From: Lentinula raphanica
Taxonomy: Eukaryota; Basidiomycota; Agaricomycetes; Agaricales; Omphalotaceae
Length of the DNA: 64,000 nt
Assembly: GCA_027919835.1 (NCBI GenBank)
Contig: JANVFP010000005.1
Span: 310,001 to 374,000 of the forward strand
Reading direction: 5' to 3'
The position numbers and the translations under genes are program-made. The notes beneath the pieces are model-generated. The model was not told where the DNA came from. It searched no databases and saw nothing but the letters and a program-made list of their open reading frames with translations. Position 1 is the first letter of the stretch. Each line of letters opens with the position of its first letter. Below are positions 1 to 12,102 of the stretch, in pieces.

Positions 1-1
1 C

Positions 2-2224
2 GTGTATGAAATGGGCGAGCTAGTCGAGCTTGCGAGGAGTCAGGAACGTAATAATCCGAGTGAGTCTGCCAAGTCCGTTCGCCAGCATCGCACACGCGTA
101 CTTACTGACTTGCATGTTTTTTTTGAAACCACAGAGCAAGTCGTCTCCATAACCCTCACGCCTTCCGGGTCAGGACCTCGTGCGAGACACATGAAACGCG
201 CCCGTAAAGATAATCATAACGCGGTCGGCAATAACTATAACTATAACAAAGGATCTCCGATTATCAGCTCTGCAGGACCTAGTCTTCAGATCAAACTGAC
301 CCCTCCCAAAGGTTCACCGTTTATCCTTCCAGGGCCATCTCGATCGAGTGTTCCTTCAAGTCTCTCTTCGTGCGGAGAGGAGACTGAAGGTGAAGAGAGT
401 GCGATGGAGGGTATGGAGAATGAAGACGAGGAAAGAAAACGAGTTGTCGTCAACTCGGATTTGGACTCATCCAAACCTATCAACGAGGACAAGGATGATA
501 CTTCTACAAACTTGTCACCTCCCAAACCAAAACCAAACCCGCTCTTCAACGAATCCAGTGGACTTCGAAAACGTCGTCGGGTCCGTCGACGCGTGGTGAA
601 AGGCTACGCGTGTGACTCTGAAGAGGAATACAACGCAGAGGAGGAGGAGGAGGAGGAAGAGTGGGTCTCCGGATCCGCATCTGAATCTGGAACAGAGGAG
701 GTCGATATGGATACTTCTTTAGACGAAAACCTGGACGAAAACGAGGAGGGGGACGACAGTAGTTCCTTTGACCCGAGTTCAAGTTCAGACTGGTCCCGTT
801 GGTCCTTATTCGACCACGTCGCTCCGGTTCTAGGTATCCTAGGTATGGCACAGCCAAACCCAGGTATACTTCCCAGCCACTGGAATACCAATACCTCGAA
901 CTCGGACTCGAATGGGGATCAAAATCAGAAGCAGAGGTTGGATATAGATATCGAGACGGCGCCGGATCTAGAAGAAGAACCAGAGCACGGAGAAGGAGAA
1001 CGTGTAATCGACCCAAGTCCAGACGAGGACACTGACGACGCTCGTGAATGGGGACTGGAATGGTGGGAACGGGTGTTGTGCCTCTTCACCGTCTATCAGG
1101 AGCTCAGAATCGCGGAATACGAAGAGTTCCAGCTTTCTCAGTCTTCGATTGACCTTGGGTTGATTCGGGACTCTGGAGCTGGAGTACCTATTAGTCCGGG
1201 GATGGCCAGCGCAGGCGCAGGCGCAGGTTCTGCCCCTGAGGGACTTTACCCGTTGTCTAACCTATCTAACCTACATAGGTACGATAGGATATATCAGAGG
1301 CTACAGATAGAGTGGACATATGTTGGTGGATTACTGGTTGGTCTGGCAGCGTAAGCACATTTTCATTCCATCTAAATGCATACTCATGATACTCTTGCAG
1401 GATTGACGCAGCGATTTTCGCTATATCCCCCTCATCCTCCTCTTCACCTTCCTTCTCAGAAGTCGCCTCAGGCAAAGACGCCGGGACCCTCTCCTCCTCC
1501 GCCTCATCGTTGTTCCCCGTAGACTCCTTTGCGAGGAAGGTGGTGAGTCTGAGTACGATATCAACGGCTCTGGGGTTGCTGTGCGACGCGTATCTGTTGA
1601 TGAACTATGCTTGGAATGATGTCGGGACGTTTGTGGTGAGTAGATTGGTTATATTGATGAAAGAATGTTGTTGATAATCAATGGGAATTATACCAGAACC
1701 GTGCACGGCCCTCTCCTCTTGAACCATCTACTTCATCTCCTCAACCGGACCAATCACCCATCCCCTCCACCTCCACCACCACCTTCACCTCCCAATCCTG
1801 GGGCTACTTCGCCCTCTCCTCCCGCATCCCCGCCATCTGCATGGTCTTCTCCATCCTCTTCATCTGCGTCTTCCTCCTCACCGTCGCATCCGAAGCTGCG
1901 CCCCCTGCAGGTCTCTGGATCCTAGGTGTACTCGTCGGGATGGGAATGGGGATGCAGTATGTGGTTAGGGTTGGGAAGGTGGTTGGGAGGGGGGTGAGGG
2001 TTGTTGTGAGAGGGGTAGGGAGTGGGGTTATGTGGGTTGGGAATGGGGTGAGGGGTGTTGGGGGTAAGATTCGAGGACTGGTTGGTAGGAACTTGAAGAA
2101 GGATTCTGATCAGAGGTCGGCTGTGCAATCTGTCCCGGCGGTAGCTGCGAATTTGGATGGGAGGGAAAAGTCGATGGTTAGACCGTTACCGGCGAGGGTA
2201 CACCCCGAGAGCCGTCGACATTAA
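2..2224 (+). CDS. Acidic multi-pass membrane protein, 5' partial
   Basis: The window opens inside the reading frame, so the true start may lie upstream. Three exons fit: 2-1350, 1401-1635 and 1697-2224, with GT-AG introns and matching phases, giving about 703 residues. The first two thirds are hydrophilic and very acidic, with long Glu/Asp/Ser runs (about residues 120-250) and a basic patch around residues 185-200. The C-terminal part has four likely membrane segments: one spanning the exon 1/2 junction (GGLLVGLA then IDAAIFAIS), one near the end of exon 2, and two in exon 3 (ICMVFSILFICVFLLTVAS and LWILGVLVGMGMGM). It ends in a Gly/Val/Arg-rich tail. I do not recognise a family. An acidic cytosolic domain plus a membrane bundle is all that can be claimed. 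Confidence 0.6.
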
Positions 2225-2508
2225 TTCAAGTTACAAGATGTATGTTTATTGAGAAATTTGATACGCATGCCCGACTCGTACACTTTTCAAAACAGTTTCT
2301 TACTAATCCCACCGATTCAAAACCAATCCGAGTCTCAGGAGTCAGGACAATCCGTGACTATGATTGAAACTCCTGAACGAACGAAACGATGTACAGCCAA
2401 TATCCTACAACGAGTATACAACCTACTAGTGCTACAACAGGAAAACACACATGAACCAATATGAGCCAATATGGACTACTAGATAAATATATCAAACGTG
2501 ATGAGGTG

Positions 2509-3367
2509 CTATGATGAATCAACCTCTGGTGTACGTCGTATGTCTCCCGGCGAGCTTTCAGAGGCAACACCAATCTCCAAATATCTTGGACAACCGTCCC
2601 TTTCTTCCCGTTCTACTTTCATTGGCTGACATGGCATCGCAATCATCACAGCAACCTGCACAGCTGTAGTAACACATTCAGAGGGAATCGCGGGTTCTTT
2701 CCCATTTCTCTTTTCATCGTTGGACCCTGAACCTGAGGCGTTCAGCGAAGGAGCAGGTATCCATGAGGGGAGAGATAGACCGTGCAATGCATGAGGATTT
2801 CGCGAAGCGCTCCGAATCGGTGGCGGTGGAGGAACCAATGAAGGTTGTAAACGATCGTTAGTTAATGGAGACGCGGACATAACCTCCTGAACGGTCAATG
2901 GCTATGAAAAAACGAGGATGATATATGAGTTCAATACAAACCCGATGTACGCAGCATAAAAAGATGATGAACGTACACCCCAATAGAAAAGGAACGCGTA
3001 CCTGTATCGAAAGCCAAGTGCTGTACATGTTATGGTCATGATCATGTTTCGAAAACCGCGGCTCGAACATGGTCGGTATATCTCCGTCGTTCATCATGTG
3101 TCCGTCACCGTCCATATCAAGGTCAGAGTCCCATTGACCCCAGACAAAGAACGTTCGTCGGATAAACCGCCGTCTGGTACTGAATCCACAGCAGATGAAG
3201 AAGGATAGGAGGACGATGAAGGTGATGAGGAAGCCGAAGAAGTAGTTGGCGCCTTTGGAAGGTATTCCACCATTGTTGTCGCTTGAGGAAGATGAGGTGC
3301 TGGAAGAGGCGAGAGTGCTACTGGTTGGGGTGCTGCTTGTGGAGGATGAAAATGTGGTCGAAGCCAT
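2509..3367 (-). CDS. Small single-pass membrane protein, Ser/Thr-rich N-terminus
   Basis: Two exons (3367-3002 and 2901-2509) joined in phase by a GT-AG intron encode 252 residues. The N-terminal 40 residues are almost all Ser/Thr. One transmembrane helix follows (YFFGFLITFIVLLSFFICC, about residues 42-60), then a cluster of Arg (STRRRFIRRTF), then a hydrophilic tail with a poly-Pro run. The Arg cluster after the helix suggests the C-terminus is cytosolic and the Ser/Thr segment lumenal or outside, possibly O-glycosylated. It is convergent with the membrane-protein gene ending at 2224. No family recognised. Confidence 0.55.
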
Positions 3368-3832
3368 GCCAAGCGGGACTGTGTACGAAGGATTTCGTAC
3401 TATGTAGACTAAAGGTACGTGAGCAGACGTAAGCTTCCTGGTTTCTCGTTTATTGAGGAAGAAGTTGGATAAACGAGGAAGGAGAAGAAGTGGGGTAAGA
3501 GAACTTGAAGGGAAGAAGCAATGGAGTGAATTGCAGACGGATCTCCTGAGTCCTAATTAGCCCTGATTCTAGAGCAAGGGACATTACGTCAGCATGCAGT
3601 GTGCGCTCAAACTTCAATGCATTGTGCAATTGTGCAATGATGGCGTCGACGTCGAAGATTGATCATCATCATCATGTTCATGAAGCTAAAAGGACAGCTC
3701 TACAAGCACAATGATTTACATGACACAGGCTTCAGCGTTGGGGACTGAGCTATAGTCCCAGTGCCCACAAGGACTAGGCTAGGCTACACTTGTAACAGTA
3801 ATGAATCAGACCGTCTTCGAATACTATTGGAA
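3368..3832. other. Intergenic: upstream of the single-pass protein gene, 3' of the dehydratase gene
   Basis: No supportable gene. It holds the promoter side of the gene starting at 3367 and the 3' flank of the dehydratase gene. A short CAT-repeat run (around 3663-3675) is the only simple repeat seen. Confidence 0.5.
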
Positions 3833-5705
3833 TCACCATTCCCTCAAACTTCCGTCCTCCCCTCGCCAAAGCGGATTCCTCCAAGGTGCGTGCTTCATAT
3901 AAAGCTCACTCATACTGCGAACACGAGCTTCATCAACTTCGACACCGATTCCTGGACCTGGGTTAAGCCGCAAGCGAAGGTTCAGTACTCAGTAGAGAAT
4001 GATAAAGCGGGAGGGACATCAGTGGGCATCAGTGGGCATCAGTCATCGATGACAGACTGAGACATGAAAGCGAACCGCACGAAAGCACGAGGTGATTCAA
4101 CACATACCCTGCAGAGCAGCAACATATCCGTCCTTGACGGTAAACACCTCCGGATTAGCCATGTAGCTGTGAAGGTCAGCTTCGATCCCGAGTGCCTCCC
4201 CCGCAGTAACGTTATAGTGCATCTACGAAATGCAGAATGGTAAACCCCTGCGCTTGGAAAGGAGATACGAGGAGAGTGGTTTGACCTTCCAGCTCATTTC
4301 TTGGATCACGACTTTGAGAGGAATAACCGTGATCAGAGTAGAAGATACTAATATGAACAATTTGTCTACTCACAATTTGGAGCAGAGATCGCTACTTGCA
4401 TACACGCAGCCAACGCTATAGGTCCCAAAGGACAATGTGGCGCAAGAGCCACATCATATGTTTCTGCATAGGTGGCAATTCGACGTAGCTCGCTGATTCC
4501 GCCGCAGTGTGACACCTAAAAATCTGCCATTTTAGGGTGGAGGACTTTGAATGTAGCAGGTCACAAACCCACATCAGGTTGAACAATATCGACCGCTCGT
4601 CGTTCCAAGTAAGGTCTGAAATCCCATCGTGTGTAGAGGCGTTCTCCGAGAGCGATGGGTGTTGAGACGGTGTTGGATAGGTCCGCGATTTCTTCTGGTT
4701 GAGTTGGAAGAAGTGGTTCTGTTGCCCAGTTAAGGGAGGATAGCAGGAGTTCAAAGTAACCAATCTTGATCAAACTCACCTTCAATGAACATCGGGTGCA
4801 GAGGCTCGAGAAGTTTCGCGAGCTGTTTAGCCATTCCCTTGTGTAACCTGCCATGAAAATCAACCCCAACGTCAAGTCCTGTAGATCTGATTTTGTCCTG
4901 AGTTCAAAGCTGCAGTCGAGAAACCTCCATGACAAACCTGACTTGTTTAACACGATCAACGGTAGCTTCTAGTAGTGCCGGTGAGTCGATCCAAGATATC
5001 CCATCTATTCGTTTGTGTAAGTGGGATCAGCACGGTCAAAATTTGTGTTGTGGGTAGGACATAGCACAGTGGTAGATACTTTGGTGAAGTAGTATCGTCA
5101 CTGTTTTGATACTCACCAGTTCCATTCATCTTCACAGCAGTAAATCCTTGCTCTTTCCGCGCTTTTGCAGCACTAGCAACTGCACTAGGATGATCCCCCC
5201 CAATCCAGCCATATACTTTGATTCGATCACGAACTTTGCCTCCTAGTAATTGCCAGACGGGAACTCCTAATCTCTTTCCTTTGATATCCCATAGGGCGAT
5301 GTCAAGTCCAGAGAGCGCGCTCTACGATACGTGAAGGCATTCGATATAAGCTCCTCTGTCAGTTATAATCAGCACTTCGACATACCATGAGAACAGGGCC
5401 TCCACGATAGAACCTTCCGATATAGGCAGTCTGCCATATGTCCTGAATGTTATCGGCCACAGCACCAATAAATCGTTCACGCAGATCGCTGAAAGCGCCT
5501 TCGATAGCTTCAGTGTGGCCTTCGAGTGTACTTTCGCCCCAGCCGACGATGCCATCGGATGTCTTGACTCGGACGAAGAGCCAGCGTGGGGGAACGCGAA
5601 ATATCTGTGTGGATCAGGAGTTTAGTTGGTAGAGAGAGAAACATATACATGTAATACATGTAAGATTGGGCTTACCTCGATATCTGCGATGGTGTTGGAA
5701 GTCAT
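3833..5705 (-). CDS. D-galactonate dehydratase (mandelate racemase/enolase superfamily)
   Basis: Ten exons fit with all phases correct: 5705-5676, 5604-5386, 5321-5117, 5004-4938, 4886-4780, 4718-4573, 4515-4374, 4311-4286, 4222-4108 and 3957-3833, giving 393 residues, close to the bacterial DgoD length. Visible family signatures: the N-terminal [11 protein letters not shown] strand, [29 protein letters not shown], metal-ligand positions in VDFHG, IEEP and [19 protein letters not shown], the catalytic His in LAPHCPLGP, and a C-terminus ending in [12 protein letters not shown]. The family dehydrates D-galactonate to 2-keto-3-deoxy-D-galactonate in sugar-acid breakdown, probably in the cytosol. 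Related sugar-acid dehydratases share the fold, so exact substrate is inferred. Several introns are only 48-70 nt; the last is 150 nt. Confidence 0.88.
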
Positions 5706-6336
5706 GCCGAGAGAAGGAAACGTGAGAGGTTCAACTAGTCTAAGTAGCCAGTGCTTCGCGTGAGGAGAATTATGATCATGTCCAGATCGCATGATTTCTG
5801 ATTCGTTTAATGCATTGCACGGATATCATACTGCAAGTAGGAGTATTGTAGCAAGCAAAAAGTTAGTAGATTCCCGCTACCCTTTAGGGTAAGGGTTTTA
5901 TACCCCACTAATTTTTGCATTTCAGTGGTTGTAGCGTTTTTTTGTTTTCGGCCCGGTTTTTGGCGGTCCGTTTTCTCCGTGTGGCCTTTGAAAGTCCTGT
6001 TTTTCCCGCTGCTTCCAAGTTTCATTAAAGCCATCTAGCACCTCTAAGCTAGTGTATAGATCCAGTACCATGTATTCTTGTTAGAGAGATGGGGGTGGGG
6101 GGTGGGGCTACAGAACATGTACTTATATTTTGGGGTAGCGGGCTATGCCGCTTGTCGAAGGTGTTTTTGTGTTTTTGTGTAGATCGCAGTGGCGGACGCT
6201 GAAAAGATTCAACCGCCGAGTCGTGCCGGCTAGAAACTCAAAAACTCTTTCTCACGTTCAACCATCACCTTCAGGTTGTGTTGTGGTCGCTGCTGGTTGT
6301 AGACCTCGACGAGTAGCTTGAATAGCTTGTATCATC
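5706..6336. other. Shared upstream region between divergent dehydratase and splicing-factor genes
   Basis: 631 bases with no supportable gene. It must contain promoters for both divergent genes. A G-rich stretch (GGGGGTGGGGGGTGGGG, around 6090-6108) and a TTTTTGTGTTTTTGTG run near 6164 are visible. Confidence 0.5.
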
Positions 6337-7970
6337 ATGGCCGACGCTGGTGAGACCAGGCGCATGATTATGGTATCCCTTTGCTGCTTGTGCTCACATA
6401 TCTTCTTTCTGCTTACCTCTTGCAGGATTCTTCAAAGGTACTTCAGCCGACCAGGACAGGCGTTTTTCCGACAAAGAACTCAAACTCCTCAAATCTATGA
6501 AATTCCCTGCAGATTTTGAGAAAAAAGTAGGCTTTGTAGACATAGTGTGGACCTTGCTTACATCGTTTTGCCTAGGTCGACATGCGTAAAGTTAATCTGA
6601 CTGTTATTCGGCCGTGGATTGCGAAAAAAGTCGTGGAACTCGTCGGTTTCGAGGACGAGGTCGTTGTTGAATATGCTATGGGACTCCTTGAAGATAAGCA
6701 AGAACCTGTGCGTGTTGAGAGTCGTCCATCCTTTCGGTTTTGTGACCATTTTTTGCTGGTTTTGTAGACCCCTGACCCAAGAAAAATGCAAATCAATCTA
6801 ACTGGTTTTCTCACAAAAGATACACCTGCATTCATGGCCGCACTTTGGAAACTGCTACTGGAAGCACAAGCAGACCAGACTGGTGTCCCTAGAACCTTCG
6901 TGGAAGAAAAGAAAGAGGAGCTTCGACGGGCTCGAGAACGTGATTCACGCGCCATCGACGAAAGAGATCGTCGAGTCAGACTAGACGAAATCCGCGATGA
7001 AGACCGTGGCGAACGTGGTGGCCGTGGTGGCAGAGGAAGAGGCCGTGGTCGCGGTCGCGGTCGTGGCAGAGGATTTGACGATGATCGTGGCGGGCGTCGA
7101 GATAATGGTTGGGGCGGTCGTGGCAGTCCTCGACGTCGTTACTCTCGATCGCCACCACCTCGCCGGAGGTCACCTTCTCCCGCTCGTCGACGATCTCCTA
7201 CACCACTTTCTTCTTCCTCGGGCTCACGTTCCCCTCCTCCTGCTAATAGAAGATACCGCTCCCCACCTCCTCGTCGAAGGTCACCATCGCGTTCCCGATC
7301 TCCCACGCCTCCTCGACGCTCCCGTAAACGACGTTCGCCTTCACGGTCTGTATCTCGATCGCCTGCTCCTCGTCGCCGGAATCGCTCTCGATCCATGACT
7401 CCACCTGCGCGTGGTAAACGATATCGAGACAGCCGAAGCCCTCCTGCTCGCCGTAGACGAATTTCCCGAGGACCTTCTACTTCCCGTTCGCAGAGCAGGT
7501 CCAGATCCCCGGTGCGTAGTCACGGAAAGCGCAGACGAAGCGTGAGCTCCTCAAGACGCAGAGCCAGTCCTTATAGGTCTTCTTATAGGAAAAGTCCGGT
7601 TCAGGACGATAAGGATGCCCGGAGATACACCCGTAGTCCTAGTCAAAGCAGTCGAGGCAGTGACCCCACTCCGCGTCGTGGTTCTCCTGCTCCTGAGCGA
7701 ATGGATGTTGATCGCAGGGGTGACAGGGAAGAGTTGAAGATCAAGGGTCAGGCAAATGTTGAGAGGAGAAAAGCTAAAACAAATGATAATGAGGTGTGTT
7801 TTTCTTACAGGAACTGCTCAAGTACTTGTCTGATATGAGTGTCATATGAGAATTAGGACCCAAAATACAAGCAAAATCAGGATGACTTGGCACAAAGAGA
7901 GAATGAGCTAAAGGAGCGTGCCTTGCGCAACAAAGTTGTCCGTACCAGAAAAGGGAGTGCCGCCGTTTGA
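6337..7970 (+). CDS. PWI-domain SR-rich splicing factor, SRRM1/SRm160-like
   Basis: Five exons (6337-6349, 6426-6526, 6576-6707, 6768-7793, 7857-7970) give 461 residues in phase. The first exon is only 13 nt. A PWI domain occupies about residues 36-120 (MRKVNLTVIRPWIAKKV at its start, then the long helices of FMAALWKLLLEAQ). It is followed by an RGG-like Arg/Gly repeat and a long SR/RS repeat region, then a conserved-looking tail ending in ALRNKVVRTRK. PWI domains bind RNA; SRRM1 proteins act in the nucleus as splicing co-activators linked to the exon-junction complex. An alternative acceptor at 7811 would truncate the tail. Low-complexity repeats make simple paralog comparison unreliable, but the PWI domain is clear. 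Confidence 0.85.
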
Positions 7971-8763
7971 TGACGTTGAGTGCTTTTCTTTGTCAAAAAC
8001 AGTTGCCAGTTCTCAGGTCCATTCAATACCTTATACTCATATCTCGGACCTTCAATCAAATTACACCGTTGCTGGTGTATCTATGCTTTGCGTCGCCATA
8101 CGCCTATACTCTCTTCAAACATTATACGTTCTATCGGTATAGTTCTTCTATTCACTTTCTTCCATGTACTTCTTGTTGATGTCTTCTTTCCAATAATATC
8201 GATGTGACTGTTCAATCTCCTGATGCTGATGATGCTCAAACAATCTTTGCCGACAATTCGTCCATTCGCATTTATTTGAATGAGAATGAGGCTCAATGTC
8301 ATCCCTTAGCTGAACTTATACAACATTCCTCGGGGCATTACCGGCTCGTTCTCGTCCGGCGTTTCCAAGGACGATCTCCCTCGTGCTCCACTCTCTTTTT
8401 CCGACCATCATGAACATGTACCGATTGTCACCGTTGGTCCAAGTCCTGTGATTTTACATCATCGCCAGGTTTGAAGTTACATGAATCAAGCTAGTCAACG
8501 GTTTGTCAAGATACCTGTCCAGTTTTTCCGCTGCCGAAGGCATTAGCATTCAGTCTTGCGAGCTCTTGTTTATTCGACGAAAATGCGGATAAATGTCTGG
8601 GTCTCTAGACTTTGAGCAACAAGTTTTTTATACACGGACCGTTTACATGTTGCACTGAAGCACCGAGATTCGCTCATATAAAGCCTCAAGGCCTCGAGTT
8701 CAGTCGCTGATGCACATCGTGTTTACTACCATATCTCGTCTCTAGGACATTTGAACAGCGATC
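7971..8763. other. Intergenic, with a possible coding relic at about 8205-8450
   Basis: 793 bases. It contains the 3' flank of the splicing-factor gene and the promoter of the LPMO gene. Two overlapping open stretches around 8205-8450 in different plus-strand frames have protein-like composition but no start, no splice logic and no recognised family. I treat this as possible gene debris. A TATA-like motif (ATATAAAG) lies at about 8677, some 85 bases before the LPMO start. Confidence 0.35.
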
Positions 8764-10575
8764 ATGTACTACTCACTCCTCGTCGCGGCTTGCTTTGTCG
8801 CTTCGGTCTCGTCCCATGCTACCTTCCAAGAGCTCTGGATCAACGGAGTCGATGCAGGTAGCTCTTGCGTGCGTCTTCCCCTCAGTAACAGTCCAGGTAG
8901 GACAGCTTCATCAACCCGCGAGATCTCGCTTTTGATGTTTTCTTTGTTAGTCACGGATGTCACTTCGGATGTAAGGAGCCTCATTTTCTTCAAGCTCACA
9001 AACATGAAGAGTCCTTTATTCTGACATGGTATTTGTATCGCTCAGGATTTGACTTGCAATGTTACCCCCACACCATCTTCCGGTATATGCCCAGTCATGC
9101 GTACGTCCTTCTCAAGAAATAATGGGCATCCAGTTTTCAAATTTTATACTCATTAGCCGGAGACCAAGTTACCGTCGAGATGCACCAGCAACCAGGCGAT
9201 CGCTCTTGCGCTACCCAAGCGATTGGTGGAGACCATTACGGACCTATCAATGTAAATCAATCATTTCGAATCGACTTTCGCTCGCGTTGAACATTCGTAT
9301 CTTTCCTCCATAGATTTACCTTGCAGCCGTCGATGACGCCGCGACCGCTGATGGACCCAGTGCTTCTTGGTTCAAGATCTCAGAGATCGGATTACCGTCT
9401 GATAACCCAGATTACTGGGGAACAGGTAAACTGACTTGGAGCTCATAGTGATTCTCTGATCTCATGCTTGGCCCCGTTCACAGAGGTTCTCAATGTGAGT
9501 GGGATCAGTCAGTCATGGTTGTTCGAAATACGGATTACTTATAATTCCCAATTCATAGGACAACTGTGGTCATTACACATTTACTATTCCTCCTGACATC
9601 AAACCCGGAAACTATCTGCTCCGTGCGGAAGTCATCGGTGTGTTTTTCGAGCACTTGGGACGATATCAAATGTTGAACAGAGTCTGGTTTAGCTCTTCAC
9701 GTTGCATCGACTGTTGGAGGAGCACAGTAAGTTGTTGTTTCATAAGATCAAGCTTGAGGTTTCAACTGAAAAATCACATAGATTCTACATGTCCTGCTAC
9801 CAGATCAACGTTCGTGACAATCTTCATTTCGTTTTCTCCTTCGTTTCTTCACGAAACAACCCCAGATTGGTGGAACTGGAACTGCTAGCCCTGCTGGTGT
9901 CAGTATCCCCGGAGCTTACAGTGCTACCGACCCAGGTATGAATACTATGTATAGTTCAACTTAAGATATTTTCTGACTGTCCAACCAGGTATCCTCATCA
10001 ACATTTACCAACAACTCGACACTTATGAAAGTAAGCTATTCCTCTTTCTTGTTGAGGTCTAGTTATTAACTCCGGGCGTAGTCCCTGGACCCTCGCCATA
10101 CGGAACCACCTCCCCAGCCGTCGCCTCCACCCCATGGCCGACTACAGCCACATGGAACACCGCCGACCAGCCATCCACAGTCCCAACTGTAGTCCCTACT
10201 TCGATTCCAGGAGGTGTACCTTCCAGCAGCAGTGGAAACAGCGGTACGACTGTGCCCACAACTGTGCCCACAACCACTCCTACCACTGTCGCTCCCACTT
10301 CGACTACTCCAACGGCTTCTGCTCCTTCTAGCACGTCTACTGCAGCGTCTGGTGCTTACGGACAATGCGGAGGTCAGTCATCAACGGTCATTAGTGGTAA
10401 CAGTTTTTGACTGGTTTTGCTCAAAACGTAGGTATCGGCTGGACCGGACCCACCACATGCGTATCGGGATTCTCCTGCACTGTTACCAACGCTTGTGCGT
10501 ACTTCCTCTGCTATTCTCACCGTTCTCGGTCTGATGTAAATGATAAAAGATTACTCTCAATGCGTTCCCGCTTGA
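8764..10575 (+). CDS. AA9 lytic polysaccharide monooxygenase with C-terminal CBM1
   Basis: Fourteen exons can be joined in phase (8764-8896, 8951-8970, 9046-9100, 9157-9251, 9314-9425, 9484-9494, 9559-9637, 9693-9726, 9782-9809, 9866-9935, 9989-10030, 10082-10372, 10432-10494, 10550-10575), encoding 352 residues. Residues 1-17 are a signal peptide, so the mature protein starts with His18 (HATFQELWING), the first ligand of the copper histidine brace. The second is His171 (ALHVAS). The axial-site motif is Gln180/Tyr182 (QFYMSCYQ). A Ser/Thr/Pro linker (about 235-318) leads to a CBM1 (YGQCGGIGWTGPTTC to the end). The enzyme is secreted and oxidatively cleaves cellulose; CBM1 anchors it to crystalline cellulose. 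All key residues are present. Exons of 11, 20 and 26 nt are notable. Confidence 0.95.
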
Positions 10576-10906
10576 GCGGAGAAAAATATCAGGTTATGGT
10601 CAGGAAGTATTTATAAAATGCCAATGTCGAAGACACTGTTCGTTTGAATCAAATTGTATCTGTTGAATGAGAATTCGCAAATTGTACAACCAAAATGGGC
10701 GAAGGTGGGACAAATCCAGGACATACGGTGAATTTTATACCTGTCCACGAAAATTTCAAAATTTCGAGGACGTGTGCGTCGTTCTTCCGCAGTGATGTTT
10801 ATAATGTCTAGGGTTATGACGTTACACTTGCGATACAATCTGGACACAATCAAAACCTCGAATCATGATAGGATGCAACGTTGAAAGAGAAAGAAAGATT
10901 CAATGA
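10576..10906. other. Convergent 3' intergenic region
   Basis: 331 bases between the stop of the LPMO gene and the stop of secreted gene A on the other strand. No open frame or structured element stands out. Confidence 0.5.
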
Positions 10907-12044
10907 TCAATGCTTCGCTACTGAGTCCATGCAGGCATCATACTAGTCGACGATATTTCATCAGTGGTCAACAATTAGACGAAGATCCCAAGCACGACTC
11001 ACAAAGACCTTTGATTTAGCATTCTTGTCGATTACCAGGTATGCATGACCGTAGTCAACAATCTCCGCCTGGAGAATACCTTTCTTATCAATGCTGAACA
11101 GACCATTGCCCAAGACATTATCACTAAGAGAAATCAAGTCGGTTATCTGAGCAAAAGCATCCAAGCCTAAGTAAAGCCCTGTAAAGAACTTACTGACGAT
11201 ATAACCGAAACCGAATCGCATCATCCGCTACTTGATTACACAAGGCCTTTTGACAATCAACATCAGTAATATGATGTTTGCCTTTGGTGGTCAGTTGCAG
11301 ATCATGACAGGATTTTCCGTGTTTCTTTTTCATGATGATGACCGGTAAAGGGCTGCTCCCGGGAAGGGGGCGCTTGACTAGACCAGATACTATCAGGTCA
11401 CCCTTCATTTCCAAAGCCTTGGCTTCTTGCCAACCATTCGTATCACAGTATGCCTGGGTGAGGAATTTTGCGACAAGATCCGATTTGTGTCCGTTGTAGC
11501 TGATGACGTCCCAGACTCCGGCGTTATTCTTCCCTCCAGCAGAAGGATCACCGGGTACAACGTTCTTACCAAATACGATATTCGAGTCTATATGTGCATC
11601 TGAGTTTCGTTTTCAAAGGAAAATAACATGAGGTCAAAAACCTATAACAAAGGAAGAATCACTTACGGAACAGATTCTCCTCTCCATGACGGTCCTCATC
11701 GATGTATGTGATCACATCCAGCTGGTGATGGTAAAAAACAGTGAAATGATGAGTCAAAGGAATACAGATGTCGAACAAAAACCAGGGAGTTCTTCGAACT
11801 CACCTCTAACAGCGAGTCTTTGCTCATAGCTCTCAGCATCAGAGCCGGTGAATACAAAGTCTGTATCATCAGCTAAGGTCAGAGTTTTGATCATGGAGAG
11901 AGGGAGAGGGAGTTAATGGTGCATAAAACATACACTAGGTACATAAACTTCTTCCCGTCCTAAATGGAGAGGAGCAGACTGTGTATCGGGGAGGGCGAAT
12001 TGTGTGAGGAGGAAAAATAAGAGGAAGCGACGAAATTTCTGCAT
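10907..12044 (-). CDS. Secreted kinase-fold-like protein, paralog A
   Basis: The start at 12044 gives a signal peptide (MQKFRRFLLFFLLTQFALP then TQSAP), and the last exon ends YDACMDSVAKH at 10907. It is one of three paralogs here (A; B at 14952-16329; C at 33258-34565) sharing exon layout. Visible blocks: a Gly-rich stretch then AGVWDV (12% Gly loop-like), LVAKF (candidate beta-3 Lys), WQEAKAL (candidate helix-C Glu), PVIIMKKKHGK (hinge-like), then across the intron near 11128 RRDNVLGN, matching D-x4-N of a kinase catalytic loop, and VDYG in the place of DFG. A lacks the His that B and C have before that Asp. The protein ends about 30 residues after VDYG, so a normal kinase C-lobe is missing. 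Function unknown; the kinase-fold assignment is inference from motif order. Confidence 0.6.
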
Positions 12045-12087
12045 GAAATCGATGAACGAAACGAGGATGAGCTCAAACTCTTGGTGT

Positions 12088-12102
12088 CACTGTCCAGCAG
12101 TG
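12088..12102 (-). promoter_or_regulatory. Palindrome upstream of secreted gene A
   Basis: On the minus strand it reads CACTGCTGGACAGTG, 44 bases upstream of the start codon. It is an inverted repeat (CACTG / CAGTG) and matches the palindromes upstream of paralogs B and C and of the unrelated SSP family. Confidence 0.45.

Noticed and set aside
6997..7398. Long open frames overlapping the SR-repeat region on both strands
   Set aside because: They are shadows of the Arg/Ser codon repeats of the splicing factor.
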